From the NCBI RefSeq assembly GCF_003574035.1, contig NZ_QWKY01000010.1, positions 1 through 64,000 on the forward strand: a stretch of 64,000 nt of DNA, given 5' to 3'. The notes under the pieces are model-generated. The model was not told where the DNA came from. It saw only the letters and a list, made by a program, of their open reading frames with translations, and searched no databases. Positions 1-9,196 of the stretch are shown piece after piece; the first letter of the stretch is position 1, and every line of letters starts with the position of its first letter. Made by a program: the position numbers and the translations under genes. This DNA is from Meiothermus hypogaeus (GTDB lineage Bacteria > Deinococcota > Deinococci > Deinococcales > Thermaceae).

Positions 1-187
1 GGGTGGGGGTGGGTTGGGCGTGGGAAGACCCCCCCTGGAAACTGCAAATAAACACATCCGGCAGGAAAGCCACCGGAAGTACCTGCGTCTGGGGGTCCCG
101 CAGCGCATACTGGCTCGAGACCACCAGCACCAGCCCCACCAGGAAGGAAATCCAGAGCGGGCGGCGGGCTTGGGCCACAGCAGACAT
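1..187 (-). CDS. N-terminal fragment of an unknown membrane or secreted protein
   Basis: An open frame begins with ATG at 185-187 on the minus strand and runs off the window edge after about 62 codons. Residues 11-28 are strongly hydrophobic after two arginines, so this is a signal anchor, signal peptide or first membrane helix; the rest seen is proline- and glycine-rich. It is divergent from trxB. A TATAAT box at 198-203 with TTGCCC 16 bp further upstream could drive it, and the spacer holds a C-run/G-run inverted repeat resembling the operator on the trxB side. No family is recognised from this fragment. Confidence 0.5.
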   Translation of the reverse strand, partial: MSAVAQARRPLWISFLVGLVLVVSSQYALRDPQTQVLPVAFLPDVFICSFQGGSSHAQPTPT

Positions 188-239
188 ACTTGGAATCATT
201 ATAGCTACCCCCCCAGTAGGGGCAAACGTCCCAGGTCGC

Positions 240-264
240 ATATCCCCCAGGGGTATGTTATACT
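240..264 (+). promoter_or_regulatory. trxB promoter with CsoR/CstR-like operator
   Basis: The 17-bp palindrome ATATCCCCCAGGGGTAT (240-256) is followed at once by TATACT (259-264), a good -10 box; TATGTT at 254-259 is an alternative. It closely matches palindromes in the soxW and persulfide dioxygenase promoters of this window, and resembles known persulfide-sensor CstR operators (ATACC..GGTAT). A weaker copy (206-224) lies in the divergent promoter. Binding is inferred. Confidence 0.55.
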
Positions 265-309
265 TTGCGCTGAAGCGCCAGCGTTAAGCTGGCAAAAGGA
301 GAACTTGCT

Positions 310-1248
310 ATGAGCCAACTCTACGACGTGGTGATTATTGGGGGCGGACCTGCTGGGCTTACCGCCGGCATTTACACCGGCCGGGCCAACCTGAAGACCC
401 TTATTCTGGAAAAAGGCCTGCCCGGCGGCCAGATTGCCCAGACCGAGGAGGTCGAAAACTACCCCGGCTTTCCCGAACCCATTAGCGGGGCCGAGCTTTC
501 CGAGCGCATGGTGCAGCAGGCCAAGCGCTTTGGGGCCGAGATTGCCATGGACGAGGCCCAGGGCATAGAGAAATCCCTCGAGGGCTTTGTGGTCAAGGGC
601 TACGAGCAAGACTACCGTGCCCGCACGGTGATTCTGGCCACCGGGGCCAACCCCAAAAAACTGGGCGTGCCCGGTGAAGAGAAGTTCTATGGCCGGGGTG
701 TGAGCACCTGTGCGACCTGCGACGGCTTCTTCTACCGGGGCAAGGAAGTGGTGGTGGTGGGTGGGGGCGATGCTGCGGTGGAAGAGGGCCTATTCCTTAC
801 CAAGTTTGCCAGCAAGGTTACCCTGGTGCACCGCCGCGACGTTCTGCGGGCCAACAAGACCGCCCAGGCCCGGGCCCTGGCCCACCCCAAGATGCACTTC
901 ATCTGGGATACCGTGGTAGAGGAAGTGCTGGGCGAAGAGACCGTGACCGGGGTGCGCCTCAAGAACCTCAAGACCGGCCAGGTCTACGACTACCCCACCG
1001 ACGGGGTCTTTATCTTCATTGGGCACGAACCCAACACCGGCTTCCTGAAGGGCCTGGTGGAGTTGCGCCCGGATGGCTACGTGGCGGTGAAGGACGAGAT
1101 TTTTACCTCGGTACCGGGGCTCTTTGCCGCCGGCGACGTGGCCGATCCCATCTATCGCCAGCTTTCCACCAGCGTGGGGGCCGGCACCCGCGCAGCCATG
1201 ATGGCCGAGCGCTACCTGGCCGAGCAGGAGCATGCGGCCGTGCATTAG
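310..1248 (+). CDS. trxB: Thioredoxin reductase (NADPH, FAD)
   Basis: This cytoplasmic flavoenzyme of 312 aa, the usual length, passes electrons from NADPH to thioredoxin. The FAD-binding GGGPAG lies at residues 11-16. The redox-active CATC (Cys134, Cys137) is followed by DGFF. A second Rossmann motif, VVGGGDAA, lies near 149-156, and an HRRxxxR signature downstream of it indicates NADPH as donor. AAAGGAG lies 7 bp before the ATG. Its promoter carries a sulfur-regulon-type palindrome, which suggests a role in thiol or persulfide reduction for the sulfur region downstream; that link is inferred. Confidence 0.96.
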   Translation: MSQLYDVVIIGGGPAGLTAGIYTGRANLKTLILEKGLPGGQIAQTEEVENYPGFPEPISGAELSERMVQQAKRFGAEIAMDEAQGIEKSLEGFVVKGYEQDYRARTVILATGANPKKLGVPGEEKFYGRGVSTCATCDGFFYRGKEVVVVGGGDAAVEEGLFLTKFASKVTLVHRRDVLRANKTAQARALAHPKMHFIWDTVVEEVLGEETVTGVRLKNLKTGQVYDYPTDGVFIFIGHEPNTGFLKGLVELRPDGYVAVKDEIFTSVPGLFAAGDVADPIYRQLSTSVGAGTRAAMMAERYLAEQEHAAVH

Positions 1249-1258
1249 GGGGATTGCC

Positions 1259-2326
1259 ATGGAAGCCGCCGTTTCCACAGCGCCCAGCGTACGCTTCCTG
1301 AACCCGGCCTGGTTTGCCTCGGTAATGGGCACCGGGGCGCTGGCTTTGGCTCTGGCCCAGTTCGGCCTGATTAGGCTGGCCGTGCCGGTCTATGCGCTGG
1401 CCCTTGTGGCCCTGGTGGGGCTCCTGGGCCTTTACCTGGCCAAGCTTTTCCGCTACCCTCAGGCCGCCCTTGCCGACCTGCAGCACCCCCTGTTCTCGCA
1501 GATGCTCCCTACCCTGCCTATTGCCCTACTGGTGCTGAGCCTGGCTACCCGGGCGCTGCCCCTGGGGCCCTGGTCGCAGCCCCTGGGCCAGGGGCTTTTC
1601 TTGCTGGGGACACCGCTCATCTTTGCGGTGGGCCTGTTGGTGGTGTATGTGGTGAGTACCCGGCTCAGGCTGCCCCTCGAGGCTGCCAACGGGGCCTGGT
1701 TTATCCCGCCGGTCTCGGCGCTGCTGGTGCCCATGGCCGGGGGGCTCTGGCTTTCCACCTTTCCCAAGGTCTGGCAAAAGGAGCTCTGGGTGGTGAGCGG
1801 CCTCTTTTTGGGCATTGGTTTTTTCCTGTTTTTATTTGTGCTGCCCAGCTTTTTGCAACGGCTCTATGGGCATGACCGGCTCGAGCCCCACTTTCTGCCC
1901 TCAGTTTTTATCGGCCTTGCACCGGTGGGCCTTCTGGTGCTGGCCCCCTGGCGCTGGCTCGAGGGGGGCGCACAGGTTGGGTTGGTGCCCGAGGCCTGGC
2001 TGCCGGTCTGGCCGGTCATAGCGCTGGCTGTTTGGGGCCTGGGGCTGTGGTGGCTAGCTTTTAGCCTATTGCTTCTGCTCGAGACCCTCCTGGCAAAGAG
2101 CCGCCGGGCACAGCTCCACTTTGCCCCGGGCTGGTGGGGGTTTGTGTTTCCGCTGGGGGCCTTTACCCTGGCCACACTGGCCCTTTCCAGAGGGCTCGAA
2201 TCGGCCTTCCTGGCTGGCCTGGCCTGGGCACTGCTCTTGCTGCTCGGGGTGTTCTGGCTCTGGGTGATGTTTTACTCGCTGCGGGCCTGGGCCGGCCTGG
2301 GGGCATTGCGCCCCCCCAGGGGCTAG
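1259..2326 (+). CDS. TehA/SLAC1-type (TDT family) anion or dicarboxylate transporter
   Basis: This 355-aa protein has about ten hydrophobic helices. Its N-terminal helix reads PAWFASVMGTGAL, the signature of the tellurite-resistance/dicarboxylate transporter (TDT) family, which includes TehA, Mae1 and plant SLAC1 channels. Family members move malate, sulfite, chloride or other anions; Ssu1-type members export sulfite. The substrate cannot be read here. The ATG at 1259 has GGGGG just upstream and lies 10 bp after the trxB stop, so the two are probably cotranscribed. An earlier in-frame ATG at 1232 inside trxB lacks a ribosome binding site. Confidence 0.85.
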   Translation: MEAAVSTAPSVRFLNPAWFASVMGTGALALALAQFGLIRLAVPVYALALVALVGLLGLYLAKLFRYPQAALADLQHPLFSQMLPTLPIALLVLSLATRALPLGPWSQPLGQGLFLLGTPLIFAVGLLVVYVVSTRLRLPLEAANGAWFIPPVSALLVPMAGGLWLSTFPKVWQKELWVVSGLFLGIGFFLFLFVLPSFLQRLYGHDRLEPHFLPSVFIGLAPVGLLVLAPWRWLEGGAQVGLVPEAWLPVWPVIALAVWGLGLWWLAFSLLLLLETLLAKSRRAQLHFAPGWWGFVFPLGAFTLATLALSRGLESAFLAGLAWALLLLLGVFWLWVMFYSLRAWAGLGALRPPRG

Positions 2327-2398
2327 TTATAGCGCGCTTTACATAAGGTCTTCGCTATGGGGTGGTATCCCCCGCCCCTGCGCCGCACGCCTCGGCCC

Positions 2399-2432
2399 GG
2401 TTGGTTCTTCGCTTTTCTCCGAAGAACCAACC
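2399..2432. terminator. Perfect 13-bp hairpin after the TDT transporter gene
   Basis: GGTTGGTTCTTCG at 2399-2411 and its exact reverse complement at 2420-2432 enclose an 8-nt loop. There is no T-run on either side, so it is not a canonical intrinsic terminator. It may stop transcription with a factor, protect mRNA ends, or be an operator. Confidence 0.5.
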
Positions 2433-2465
2433 GAATCTGGCAACGGTCAATGCGCGGGCCGAAGC

Positions 2466-2535
2466 CTGAAATAAAAAACACTTATCAAAAAAAACAAAAC
2501 CAGGCTTGATGCTTGTGGATTTCTGAGCCTACACT
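2466..2535 (+). promoter_or_regulatory. tkt promoter with putative CbbR boxes
   Basis: TTGATG (2506-2511) and TACACT (2530-2535) are separated by 18 bp and fit -35/-10 boxes. Just upstream are CTGAAATAAAAA (2466-2477) and TTATCAAAAAA (2482-2492). Both strings recur in the cbbR-glpX intergenic region (9200-9222). Shared sequence at two CBB promoters points to CbbR binding; this is inferred. Confidence 0.55.
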
Positions 2536-2568
2536 CCTTTCTGAGACCCACCTTGTGAAAGGAGACAC

Positions 2569-4545
2569 ATGGCGAGCACCCTCAGCGCAATCGAGACCCA
2601 GGCCATCAGCGCCATCCGGATGTTGGCAGCCGATGCGGTAGAGCAGGCCAAAAGCGGCCATCCGGGCATGCCCCTGGGCATGGCCCCGGCGGCCTATGTG
2701 CTCTGGACCGATTTTCTAAAACACAATCCCACCAACCCGCACTGGCCCGACCGCGACCGTTTTGTGCTCTCGGCGGGGCACGGTTCCATGCTCCTGTATG
2801 CCCTGCTGCACCTGACCGGCTACGACCTGCCCCTCGACGAACTCAAGCGCTTTCGCCAGTGGGGTTCCAAAACCCCCGGCCACCCCGAGTACGGCCACAC
2901 CCCGGGGGTGGAGGTAACCACCGGGCCGCTGGGCCAGGGCATCAGCACGGCGGTGGGGCTGGCGTTGGCCGAGCACAAGTTGGCCGCCGAGTTCAACCGC
3001 GAAGGGCACGTTGTGGTGAACCATTACACCTATGTGCTGGCTTCGGACGGCGACCTGATGGAAGGGGTATCGGGGGAGGCTTGCAGCCTGGCCGGGCACT
3101 GGGGGCTTTCTAAGCTGATTGTGCTTTGGGATGACAATCATATCTCCATCGACGGTCAGACCGAGCTTTCATTCGGCGAGGACGTGCTGGCCCGCTACGC
3201 CGCCTACGGCTGGCATACCCAGCGGGTAAATGGGGAAGATATGGCGGCTTTGCGCTTGGCCATCCGGGCCGCCCAGGTAGATGCCCGGCCCTCCATAATT
3301 GCCGTGCGCACGGTGATTGGGGCGGGTTCCCCCAAGGCCGGGAGCCACAAGGTGCACGGCGAGCCCCTGGGCCCCGAGGCCCTCGAGGCCACCCGGCAAA
3401 ACCTGCACTGGCCCCACCCCCCCTTCGAGGTACCGCACGAGGTCTACGATCACTTCCGGGCGGCCATAGCGCGGGGGCAGCGCCTCGAGGCCGACTGGAA
3501 CATCCGCCTCGAGCGCTATGCCAGCGTCTACCCCGCCGAAGCCAGGGAACTGGAGCGCCGTTTGAAAGGCGAACTGCCGCCCCTCGACTGGGAACAGCTC
3601 ATCCCCAGCTTTAGCGGCAAGATTGCAACCCGCGCCGCCTCGGGCAAGGTGCTCGATGCCCTGGCCCCCCGCCTGCCGGAGCTTTTGGGCGGCAGCGCCG
3701 ACCTGACCCCTTCAAACAACACCCAGGCCCAGGGGATGCAGTCCTTCTCGCGCGAAAACCCCACCGGACGCTATGTGCATTACGGAGTGCGGGAGCACGG
3801 CATGGGGGCCATCCTCAACGGCCTCAACCTGCACGGGGGCTACCGGGCCTACGGAGGTACCTTCTTCGTTTTTTCGGACTACATGCGCCCCGCGATTCGC
3901 CTGGCGGCCCTGATGGGTACGCCCACTGTTTTCGTGCTGACCCACGACTCGGTGGCCATCGGCGAGGACGGCCCCACCCACCAGCCCATCGAGCACCTGG
4001 CCAGCCTCAGGGCCATGCCGGGCCTTTTTGTGGTGCGGCCCGCCGATGCCCTCGAGACCGCCTATGCCTGGCGTCTGGCCCTGGAGCGCAAGCAAGGCCC
4101 CACCGCCCTGGTGCTCACCCGGCAGGCCGTGCCGGTGCTGGACCGCAGTAGCCTGGCCTCCGCCGAGGGCACGCTCAAGGGAGGATATGTGCTGTCCGAG
4201 CGCCCTGATGCCAGGGCCACCCTGGTGGCTAGCGGTAGCGAGGTAGCGTTGGCGCTCGAGGCCCAGCAGCAACTGCTGGCCGAGGGCGTGCCGGTGCGGG
4301 TGGTAAGCCTGCCCTGCTGGGAAGCCTTCGAGGCCCAGCCCCGCGCCTACCGCGAGGCCGTGCTGCCCCGGCACCTGCCCACCCTGGCGGTGGAGGCGGG
4401 CAGCAGCTTTGGCTGGGAGCGCTACGCCGATGCTGTGCTGGGCCTGGATCACTTTGGCGCCAGCGCCCCTTACCCGGCAGTTTACGAGAACCTGGGCTTT
4501 AGGCCCGGGGCGGTGGTGCGGGCGGTGCTGGAGCTGCTGCAATAA
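2569..4545 (+). CDS. tkt: Transketolase
   Basis: This 658-aa thiamine-diphosphate enzyme is full length for the family. It moves two-carbon ketol units between sugar phosphates in the CBB and pentose phosphate pathways. The N-terminal domain shows [12 protein letters not shown], the conserved GDGDLMEG-type stretch (here [13 protein letters not shown]) for ThDP/metal binding, and DDNHISIDG. The middle domain begins near residue 350 with [10 protein letters not shown] and holds [14 protein letters not shown] and [23 protein letters not shown]-type ribosome site precedes the ATG. It sits at the head of the CBB region with a promoter resembling that of glpX. Confidence 0.97.
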   Translation: MASTLSAIETQAISAIRMLAADAVEQAKSGHPGMPLGMAPAAYVLWTDFLKHNPTNPHWPDRDRFVLSAGHGSMLLYALLHLTGYDLPLDELKRFRQWGSKTPGHPEYGHTPGVEVTTGPLGQGISTAVGLALAEHKLAAEFNREGHVVVNHYTYVLASDGDLMEGVSGEACSLAGHWGLSKLIVLWDDNHISIDGQTELSFGEDVLARYAAYGWHTQRVNGEDMAALRLAIRAAQVDARPSIIAVRTVIGAGSPKAGSHKVHGEPLGPEALEATRQNLHWPHPPFEVPHEVYDHFRAAIARGQRLEADWNIRLERYASVYPAEARELERRLKGELPPLDWEQLIPSFSGKIATRAASGKVLDALAPRLPELLGGSADLTPSNNTQAQGMQSFSRENPTGRYVHYGVREHGMGAILNGLNLHGGYRAYGGTFFVFSDYMRPAIRLAALMGTPTVFVLTHDSVAIGEDGPTHQPIEHLASLRAMPGLFVVRPADALETAYAWRLALERKQGPTALVLTRQAVPVLDRSSLASAEGTLKGGYVLSERPDARATLVASGSEVALALEAQQQLLAEGVPVRVVSLPCWEAFEAQPRAYREAVLPRHLPTLAVEAGSSFGWERYADAVLGLDHFGASAPYPAVYENLGFRPGAVVRAVLELLQ

Positions 4546-4606
4546 CCGCACAAGCCCCATCTAGGACGGGAAAGACGAAACCCCCGTGGGAGGTAGCTCC
4601 GTTGCT

Positions 4607-5308
4607 ATGAAGAAAGTTCGCGTTTATCCCTTGCCCCCGCAGGCCCTGCCCCAGGCCGAGGTGATGCTGGTGGTGGATGTGATAAGGGCTACCAGCACGG
4701 CCGTAATGTTTTTGGAGGCCGGGGCCGAGGCCCTCTGGCTCACGGCGGGTCTGGAGGCCGCTTGCGCCCTCAAGCGCAACGGCGAGCTGCTGGCGGGCGA
4801 GGTGGGGGGGCTGCGCCCGGAGGGCTTCGATTTTGGTAACAGTCCGCGCGAAGCCGCTCTGGCCGAACTCGCGGGCCGCACCGTCATCCACGCCACAACC
4901 AACGGCACCAAGGCGGCCCACAAGGCCGCCCAGGTGGCCCATGAAGTGCTGCTGGCCTCGCTGCTGAACGCCCCCGCGGCCACCCAGCTGGCGGGTCGGC
5001 TGGGCTCGGACGTGGCCATCCTGTGTGCGGGCAAGGAGGGCCAGGTGGGCATAGACGACCTCTACACCGCGGGGGTACTGGCCCAAGGCCTCCTTGCCGA
5101 GGGCTTTGAGCCGGAAGGCGACGGAGCCCAGATGGCCCTCCACCTGGCGCAGAAACCCGCCCTGCCGTTGCTCAGGGCTTCCGAGGCGGCTTTGGCCCTG
5201 GCGCGCGAGGGGTTGGCCGCAGATGTAGATTTTTGCGCCCAACTCGGCTTTTCCGAGCGGGTGCCCAGGCTGCTGGAGCGGCGCGGTGAGGCGTTGGTCT
5301 TTGGCTAG
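4607..5308 (+). CDS. ComB-family 2-phosphosulfolactate phosphatase-like protein
   Basis: The 233-aa protein has the ComB family signatures [11 protein letters not shown] near the N-terminus, [17 protein letters not shown] in the middle, and HATTNGTKA. ComB enzymes are Mg-dependent acid phosphatases first known from coenzyme M synthesis in methanogens; in bacteria without coenzyme M the true substrate is unknown. I chose ATG 4607, 13 bp after GGGAGG; an in-frame GTG at 4586 would overlap that ribosome site. Its place between tkt and cbbY suggests a phosphatase acting on a sugar-phosphate or sulfo-metabolite, but this is not demonstrated. Confidence 0.82.
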   Translation: MKKVRVYPLPPQALPQAEVMLVVDVIRATSTAVMFLEAGAEALWLTAGLEAACALKRNGELLAGEVGGLRPEGFDFGNSPREAALAELAGRTVIHATTNGTKAAHKAAQVAHEVLLASLLNAPAATQLAGRLGSDVAILCAGKEGQVGIDDLYTAGVLAQGLLAEGFEPEGDGAQMALHLAQKPALPLLRASEAALALAREGLAADVDFCAQLGFSERVPRLLERRGEALVFG

Positions 5309-5387
5309 TGGAGGCCAATCATCACTTGGCCACACACACCTTAGTTATCGGCTATGAGCCATATGCTGCGGGGAATGCAGGTGAACC

Positions 5388-6140
5388 ATGCAAGCGTTGA
5401 TTTTTGATGTAGACGGTGTTATAGCCGAGACCGAGGAGGGCCACCGGCTGGCCTTTAACCGGGCCTTTGCCGAGGCCGGCCTGGATATTGAATGGAGCCC
5501 GGAGATGTACGAGCGCCTCCTGTGGGTGACCGGGGGCAAGGAGCGCATCGCCCACTACCTCTACCACTGCCCCGAGTGCCCCAAGCTCCTTGACGCGGAC
5601 ATTGCCCGGTTGCACCGGCGCAAGACCGAGCTGTACAACCAGATTGTGCAAGCAGGCGAGGTGCCCTTCCGCCCCGGGGTGCTGAGGCTCTGGCGCGAGG
5701 CCCGCGAGCGCGGGGTGCGGCTGGCCATTGCCACCACTACCTCGCTGCCCAACGTAGAGGTGCTGTTGCGCCAGGCCGGGCAAGAGGTGCTGGGCTGGTT
5801 CGAGACCATTGTGGCGGGCGATATGGTGCCCCAGAAGAAGCCTGCGCCCGACGTGTACCTCCAGGCACTAAAGAACCTGGACATTGCCCCGGAAGAAGCG
5901 GTGGCTATAGAGGATTCCCAGAACGGCCTGATTGCTGCCCAGAAAGCCGGGATTCCTACCCTGATTACCTACAGCTACTACACCCGCGAGCAGCGCTTCG
6001 AAGGGGCCCTGGCGGTACTGGAACACCTCGGCGAGCCGGAGCTTCCCGCAAAGGTGGTGGAGGGGCCGCGCAGTTGCGCCACGGTGGTCACCTTGGATCT
6101 ACTGCGGGGCTGGCACCACCTGGCAGCTCCCAGGGCCTGA
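5388..6140 (+). CDS. cbbY: CbbY-type HAD phosphatase (xylulose-1,5-bisphosphate phosphatase)
   Basis: This 250-aa HAD-superfamily phosphatase starts with the nucleophile motif FDVDGVIAETEEGH (Asp7, Asp9). It carries WVTGGKERI in the cap, which is characteristic of CbbY, then TTTS (motif II), KKPAPDVYLQAL (motif III) and IEDSQNGL (motif IV). In red-type RuBisCO organisms CbbY removes xylulose-1,5-bisphosphate, a misfire product that inhibits RuBisCO. With CbbX encoded downstream, the window has both arms of red-type RuBisCO maintenance. Phosphoglycolate phosphatase is the main alternative, but the TGGKERI cap favours CbbY. Confidence 0.9.
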   Translation: MQALIFDVDGVIAETEEGHRLAFNRAFAEAGLDIEWSPEMYERLLWVTGGKERIAHYLYHCPECPKLLDADIARLHRRKTELYNQIVQAGEVPFRPGVLRLWREARERGVRLAIATTTSLPNVEVLLRQAGQEVLGWFETIVAGDMVPQKKPAPDVYLQALKNLDIAPEEAVAIEDSQNGLIAAQKAGIPTLITYSYYTREQRFEGALAVLEHLGEPELPAKVVEGPRSCATVVTLDLLRGWHHLAAPRA

Positions 6141-6162
6141 GGCTGCGCTTGGGGGAGGGCAT

Positions 6163-6450
6163 GTGAATTCCGAGCATTTTCGCCGCCTGCCCTATGCTGA
6201 AGCCGAGCCCAAGGCCCGCAAGGTGCTGGTGGATGGTTACGGGGAGGGGTTGTTGCTCGAGGGCATCGGCGGCTACTACGGCCTTTATTACCTCTTTGGC
6301 CTGCTGGGCCTGCGTGAACCGGTGTCCTCGCACCCCCCGGACTGGGTGGAAGGTCCCAAAGCCAGCCTTATGGAGTTTCTCGAGCCCTACCAGATGGCCC
6401 ACTGGCTCGAGGCAAACGGCTATCACCTCTTCATAAACGAAAGCAAGTAG
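6163..6450 (+). CDS. Small CBB-cluster protein of unknown function, copy 1
   Basis: This 95-aa acidic, aromatic-rich soluble protein has no signal or membrane segment. It starts with GTG 6163 behind GGGGGAGGG; the ATG two bases earlier runs straight into a stop. It is a paralogue of the next gene: both share V/M-DGYGE-x-hydrophobic-L, a GYYGLYY/GYWGLYY core, W-V/M-EGP, and a C-terminal WLE-x-NGY-x-x-F. I recognise no named family. Its place between cbbY and a DUF3422 gene, close behind cbbY, suggests co-transcription with the CBB genes. Function is not assigned. Confidence 0.8.
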   Translation: MNSEHFRRLPYAEAEPKARKVLVDGYGEGLLLEGIGGYYGLYYLFGLLGLREPVSSHPPDWVEGPKASLMEFLEPYQMAHWLEANGYHLFINESK

Positions 6451-6460
6451 GAGGCCTGGG

Positions 6461-6745
6461 ATGTCCAAAACCGCCCGCGAATACGACGAACTCACCTACC
6501 GCGAAGCCCGTCGTCAGGCCATAAGGCAGATGGTAGACGGTTACGGCGAGGCTGTGGTGCTTCAGGACGAGCACGGCTACTGGGGACTCTACTACTTCTA
6601 CTGGAGCCAGGAGCCCCCGCCCGAGGCCCGGCCCCACTGGATGGAAGGGCCCCTGCCCGACCCCGCTGCCTTCCGCCCGCCCTATGAGGTCAAGACCTGG
6701 TTGGAGGAAAACGGCTACGAGACCTTCCAGAACGACCTGGATTGA
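6461..6745 (+). CDS. Small CBB-cluster protein of unknown function, copy 2
   Basis: This 94-aa paralogue of the preceding gene begins 10 bp after it, with GTAGGAGG upstream of the ATG. Conserved points are MVDGYGEAVVLQ, HGYWGLYYFY, HWMEGPLPDP and TWLEENGYETF. The N-terminal 20 residues differ from copy 1 (charged, REARRQAIRQ). The pair diverged strongly between these motifs, so the duplication is old, and the shared aromatic and glycine positions probably define a fold. No cysteine or obvious metal site is present. Could be a small regulatory or scaffold protein; that is a guess. Confidence 0.8.
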   Translation: MSKTAREYDELTYREARRQAIRQMVDGYGEAVVLQDEHGYWGLYYFYWSQEPPPEARPHWMEGPLPDPAAFRPPYEVKTWLEENGYETFQNDLD

Positions 6746-6784
6746 GGCCCTGCCTGAGGGTTGCCTGGGCATAATGGGTAGCAT

Positions 6785-8116
6785 ATGATGCGCCCCGTAG
6801 AACCCCACCGCGAAACGGGCATTCTGCCGCCCGACGACCCCTTGCGGATGCAGCTTCACAACGAGTTGCATGCCCGGCCCACCCCGCGCATCCGCCTGCC
6901 TGCCCTGGTGGTGCAGGTGGCCGTGCGGCACGAGGGGGTGAGCCGTGAGGTGGAGCTCGAGCACCTCCGCCGGCTGGCGGGTTTGGGCGAGCTCGAGCTC
7001 GACCAGCTCGCGGGTACCTACCTGCGCCTGCGCCTGGCGGGGGGCACGTTGCGCTGGGAGCGGCATACCGAGTTCAGCACCTATACCCTGGTGCAAAGCA
7101 TGCCGGGCCTCGAGGCCAGCCCCGAGGCCGACTTGTGGGCCCAGCTGATCGTGGATGCAAACTGGCTTCGGAATATCCCCGGCCACACCCTTTCGGCGGT
7201 CAAGCTGATTATGCTCCACGGGCCGGTAGAGGAAGCCCTGGATATAGCCCGCCCCTGGTTGGGCGCTGGGCCGGTGGTGGCTTCGGTGATGGGCCGGGGC
7301 GGGCATAGCTGCGTCGTAACGGACTTCCGCCTGCGCCCCAGCGGCTTCGAGCGCATGGTGGTGGTGGCCCCGCCCGGCACCAGCGAAACCCGGGCAGGCC
7401 GGATCGCTGCAAGGCTTTTGGAGATGGAGTCCTACCGCATGATGGCGCTGTTGGGTTTTCCGGTAGCGCGGGGTTTGCGGGAGAAGCTTTTGGAGTCGGA
7501 GCAGGCCCTCGCTCAGATTACCGCCCGCATCCGCGATACCAACCGGGCCGACGCCGAGTTGCTGGATGAGCTCGAGGCCCTGGCCGCCCGCATCGAGCAC
7601 GCCATTGCCGAGCACAGCTACCGCTTCAGCGCCACCGCCGCCTACCACACCCTGGTTCGGGCCCGCCTGGCCGAGCTGCGCGAGACCCCCATCCCCGGCA
7701 CTCAGACCATCGGGGAGTTCTTGCAGCGCCGCTTCAGCCCGGCCATGGCCACCGTGGAGTCCACCGCCAGCCGCCTGATGGCCCTCTCCCAGCGCATCGA
7801 GCGGGCCGGGGCGCTGCTGCGAACCCGGGTGGACATTGCCCTGGAAACCCAGAACCAACAACTGCTAAACAAACTCCGGCGCGGCCAGGAGATGCAGTAC
7901 CAGCTTCAGCGCACCGTGGAGGGCCTCTCCATTGCGGCCATCTCCTACTACGTGGTGGGCTTGCTGTACTACCTGTTCAAAGCAGGCAAGGAAGCGGGCC
8001 TGCCCCTCTCGCCCGAGCTGGCCGCCGGGCTGGCCATTCCGGCGGTGGTGCTGGGGGTGTGGTGGCTCACTCGGCAGATTCACCACCGGCTGCTGGGGCG
8101 ATACCAGGGGGACTGA
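6785..8116 (+). CDS. DUF3422 family membrane protein
   Basis: This 443-aa protein carries the DUF3422 hallmark HNELHARP near residue 22. A soluble N-terminal region of about 220 residues is followed by helical, coiled-coil-like segments rich in Arg, Glu and Ala (residues 230-380). Two hydrophobic helices lie near the C-terminus (about 385-400 and 410-427). Family members are predicted inner-membrane proteins of unknown function, often near one-carbon or autotrophy genes. It follows the two small paralogues by 39 bp and is probably the last gene of the tkt-side cluster, since cbbR faces it from the other strand. Confidence 0.85.
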   Translation: MMRPVEPHRETGILPPDDPLRMQLHNELHARPTPRIRLPALVVQVAVRHEGVSREVELEHLRRLAGLGELELDQLAGTYLRLRLAGGTLRWERHTEFSTYTLVQSMPGLEASPEADLWAQLIVDANWLRNIPGHTLSAVKLIMLHGPVEEALDIARPWLGAGPVVASVMGRGGHSCVVTDFRLRPSGFERMVVVAPPGTSETRAGRIAARLLEMESYRMMALLGFPVARGLREKLLESEQALAQITARIRDTNRADAELLDELEALAARIEHAIAEHSYRFSATAAYHTLVRARLAELRETPIPGTQTIGEFLQRRFSPAMATVESTASRLMALSQRIERAGALLRTRVDIALETQNQQLLNKLRRGQEMQYQLQRTVEGLSIAAISYYVVGLLYYLFKAGKEAGLPLSPELAAGLAIPAVVLGVWWLTRQIHHRLLGRYQGD

Positions 8117-8296
8117 CCATTCTGACTGCCAGGCCAGGGCCCCTTTGGTCAAAACCTGGTTGGTAATAAGCTGGGCAAGGCGTTTTCTCATAGGAGATCG
8201 GGCTTTTGTCAGCTTTCAAATAGTTAATGTTGACTAAAATTCTCCAGTTCTGAGTGGGTTGCGTGGTCCAAATTTCCTGCTTAGTGCCAACTCAAC

Positions 8297-9190
8297 CTAC
8301 GAAGCCAGCATCGCCCGCAGCGCTTCGGCAGCCGGGTTGCCCGCTTCTATGGGGTAAAACAGCCAGAAAAGCCGCCTGAGTTCCATGCCCTTTATGCGCA
8401 AGGCCCGCAGGTTGCCCACCTTCACGTTGGGGCGCACCACTACGTTTGAGACAATGCCCACCCCGGCCCCCTCGAGCACCAGCCGCTTGGTGACCTCGTG
8501 GTTGTCGGTGTAAAAGACAGGGTTGACCTCGAGGCCAGCCTGTTCCAGGGCTGAGCCTAGCACCCGGAAGGTCATGGCCCCCGGTTCCCGCACAATCAGC
8601 GGAACCTCGGCCAGGTGCTCGGGGGCTATCTCTTCCTTTCGGGCCCAGGGGTGCTCGGGCGGTACAATCACCACCAGCTCGTCTTCGTAAAAAAGCTGCC
8701 GATCAAAGCCCTCGAGGTGTTCCACCGCCTCCACCACAGCCATCTCCACCTCGCCCTGCAGAAGCCGCTGGGTAAGGCGCTCGGAGCTACCGCTCTCCAG
8801 CTTGATACGAATATCGGGGTAGAGCCTTTTGAACTCGGTCAGGTAGCGGGGCAGCACATACACCGCCATGGTCGTGGAAGCGCCAATCTCCACCCGCCCG
8901 CGCTCGAGGCGCTCCAGCGCCTGGGTGGCCTGCATAAACTCCTCCAGCGCCTGCACGGCCCGACGGGCCTCGGGCAGCAAGTCCTGGCCGGTTTTGGTCA
9001 GCACCAGTCGGCGGCCCTGGCGGTGAAACAGCGCGCGGCCCACCTGGTTTTCCAGGGCCCGCAGGTGCTGGCTCACGCCCGGCTGGGTCATGCCCAGACT
9101 CAGGGCAGCCCGGCCCACGCTGCCTTCCTGCACTACGCACAAAAACACCCGCAGGGCCTGGGGGTTGGGGAAGGGGCGACGTTCAATCAT
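8297..9190 (-). CDS. cbbR: LysR-type regulator of CO2 fixation (CbbR-like)
   Basis: This 297-aa LysR-type protein has an N-terminal winged helix (about residues 10-65, with AALSLGMTQPGVSQHLRALE) and a C-terminal periplasmic-binding-like effector domain. It is divergent from the glpX-cbbLSX-prk operon, the classic CbbR position; CbbR proteins usually activate when RuBP or related metabolites accumulate. The -10 box TAATAT lies exactly 6 nt before the ATG, so the mRNA is probably leaderless. Naming rests on context as well as fold, since LysR paralogues look alike. Confidence 0.85.
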   Translation of the reverse strand: MIERRPFPNPQALRVFLCVVQEGSVGRAALSLGMTQPGVSQHLRALENQVGRALFHRQGRRLVLTKTGQDLLPEARRAVQALEEFMQATQALERLERGRVEIGASTTMAVYVLPRYLTEFKRLYPDIRIKLESGSSERLTQRLLQGEVEMAVVEAVEHLEGFDRQLFYEDELVVIVPPEHPWARKEEIAPEHLAEVPLIVREPGAMTFRVLGSALEQAGLEVNPVFYTDNHEVTKRLVLEGAGVGIVSNVVVRPNVKVGNLRALRIKGMELRRLFWLFYPIEAGNPAAEALRAMLAS

Positions 9191-9196
9191 AAGTAG

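Noticed and set aside
790-1332. Long frames antisense to trxB and other GC-rich genes
   Set aside because: GC-rich third positions open antisense frames throughout this DNA; these lack ribosome sites and recognisable domains.
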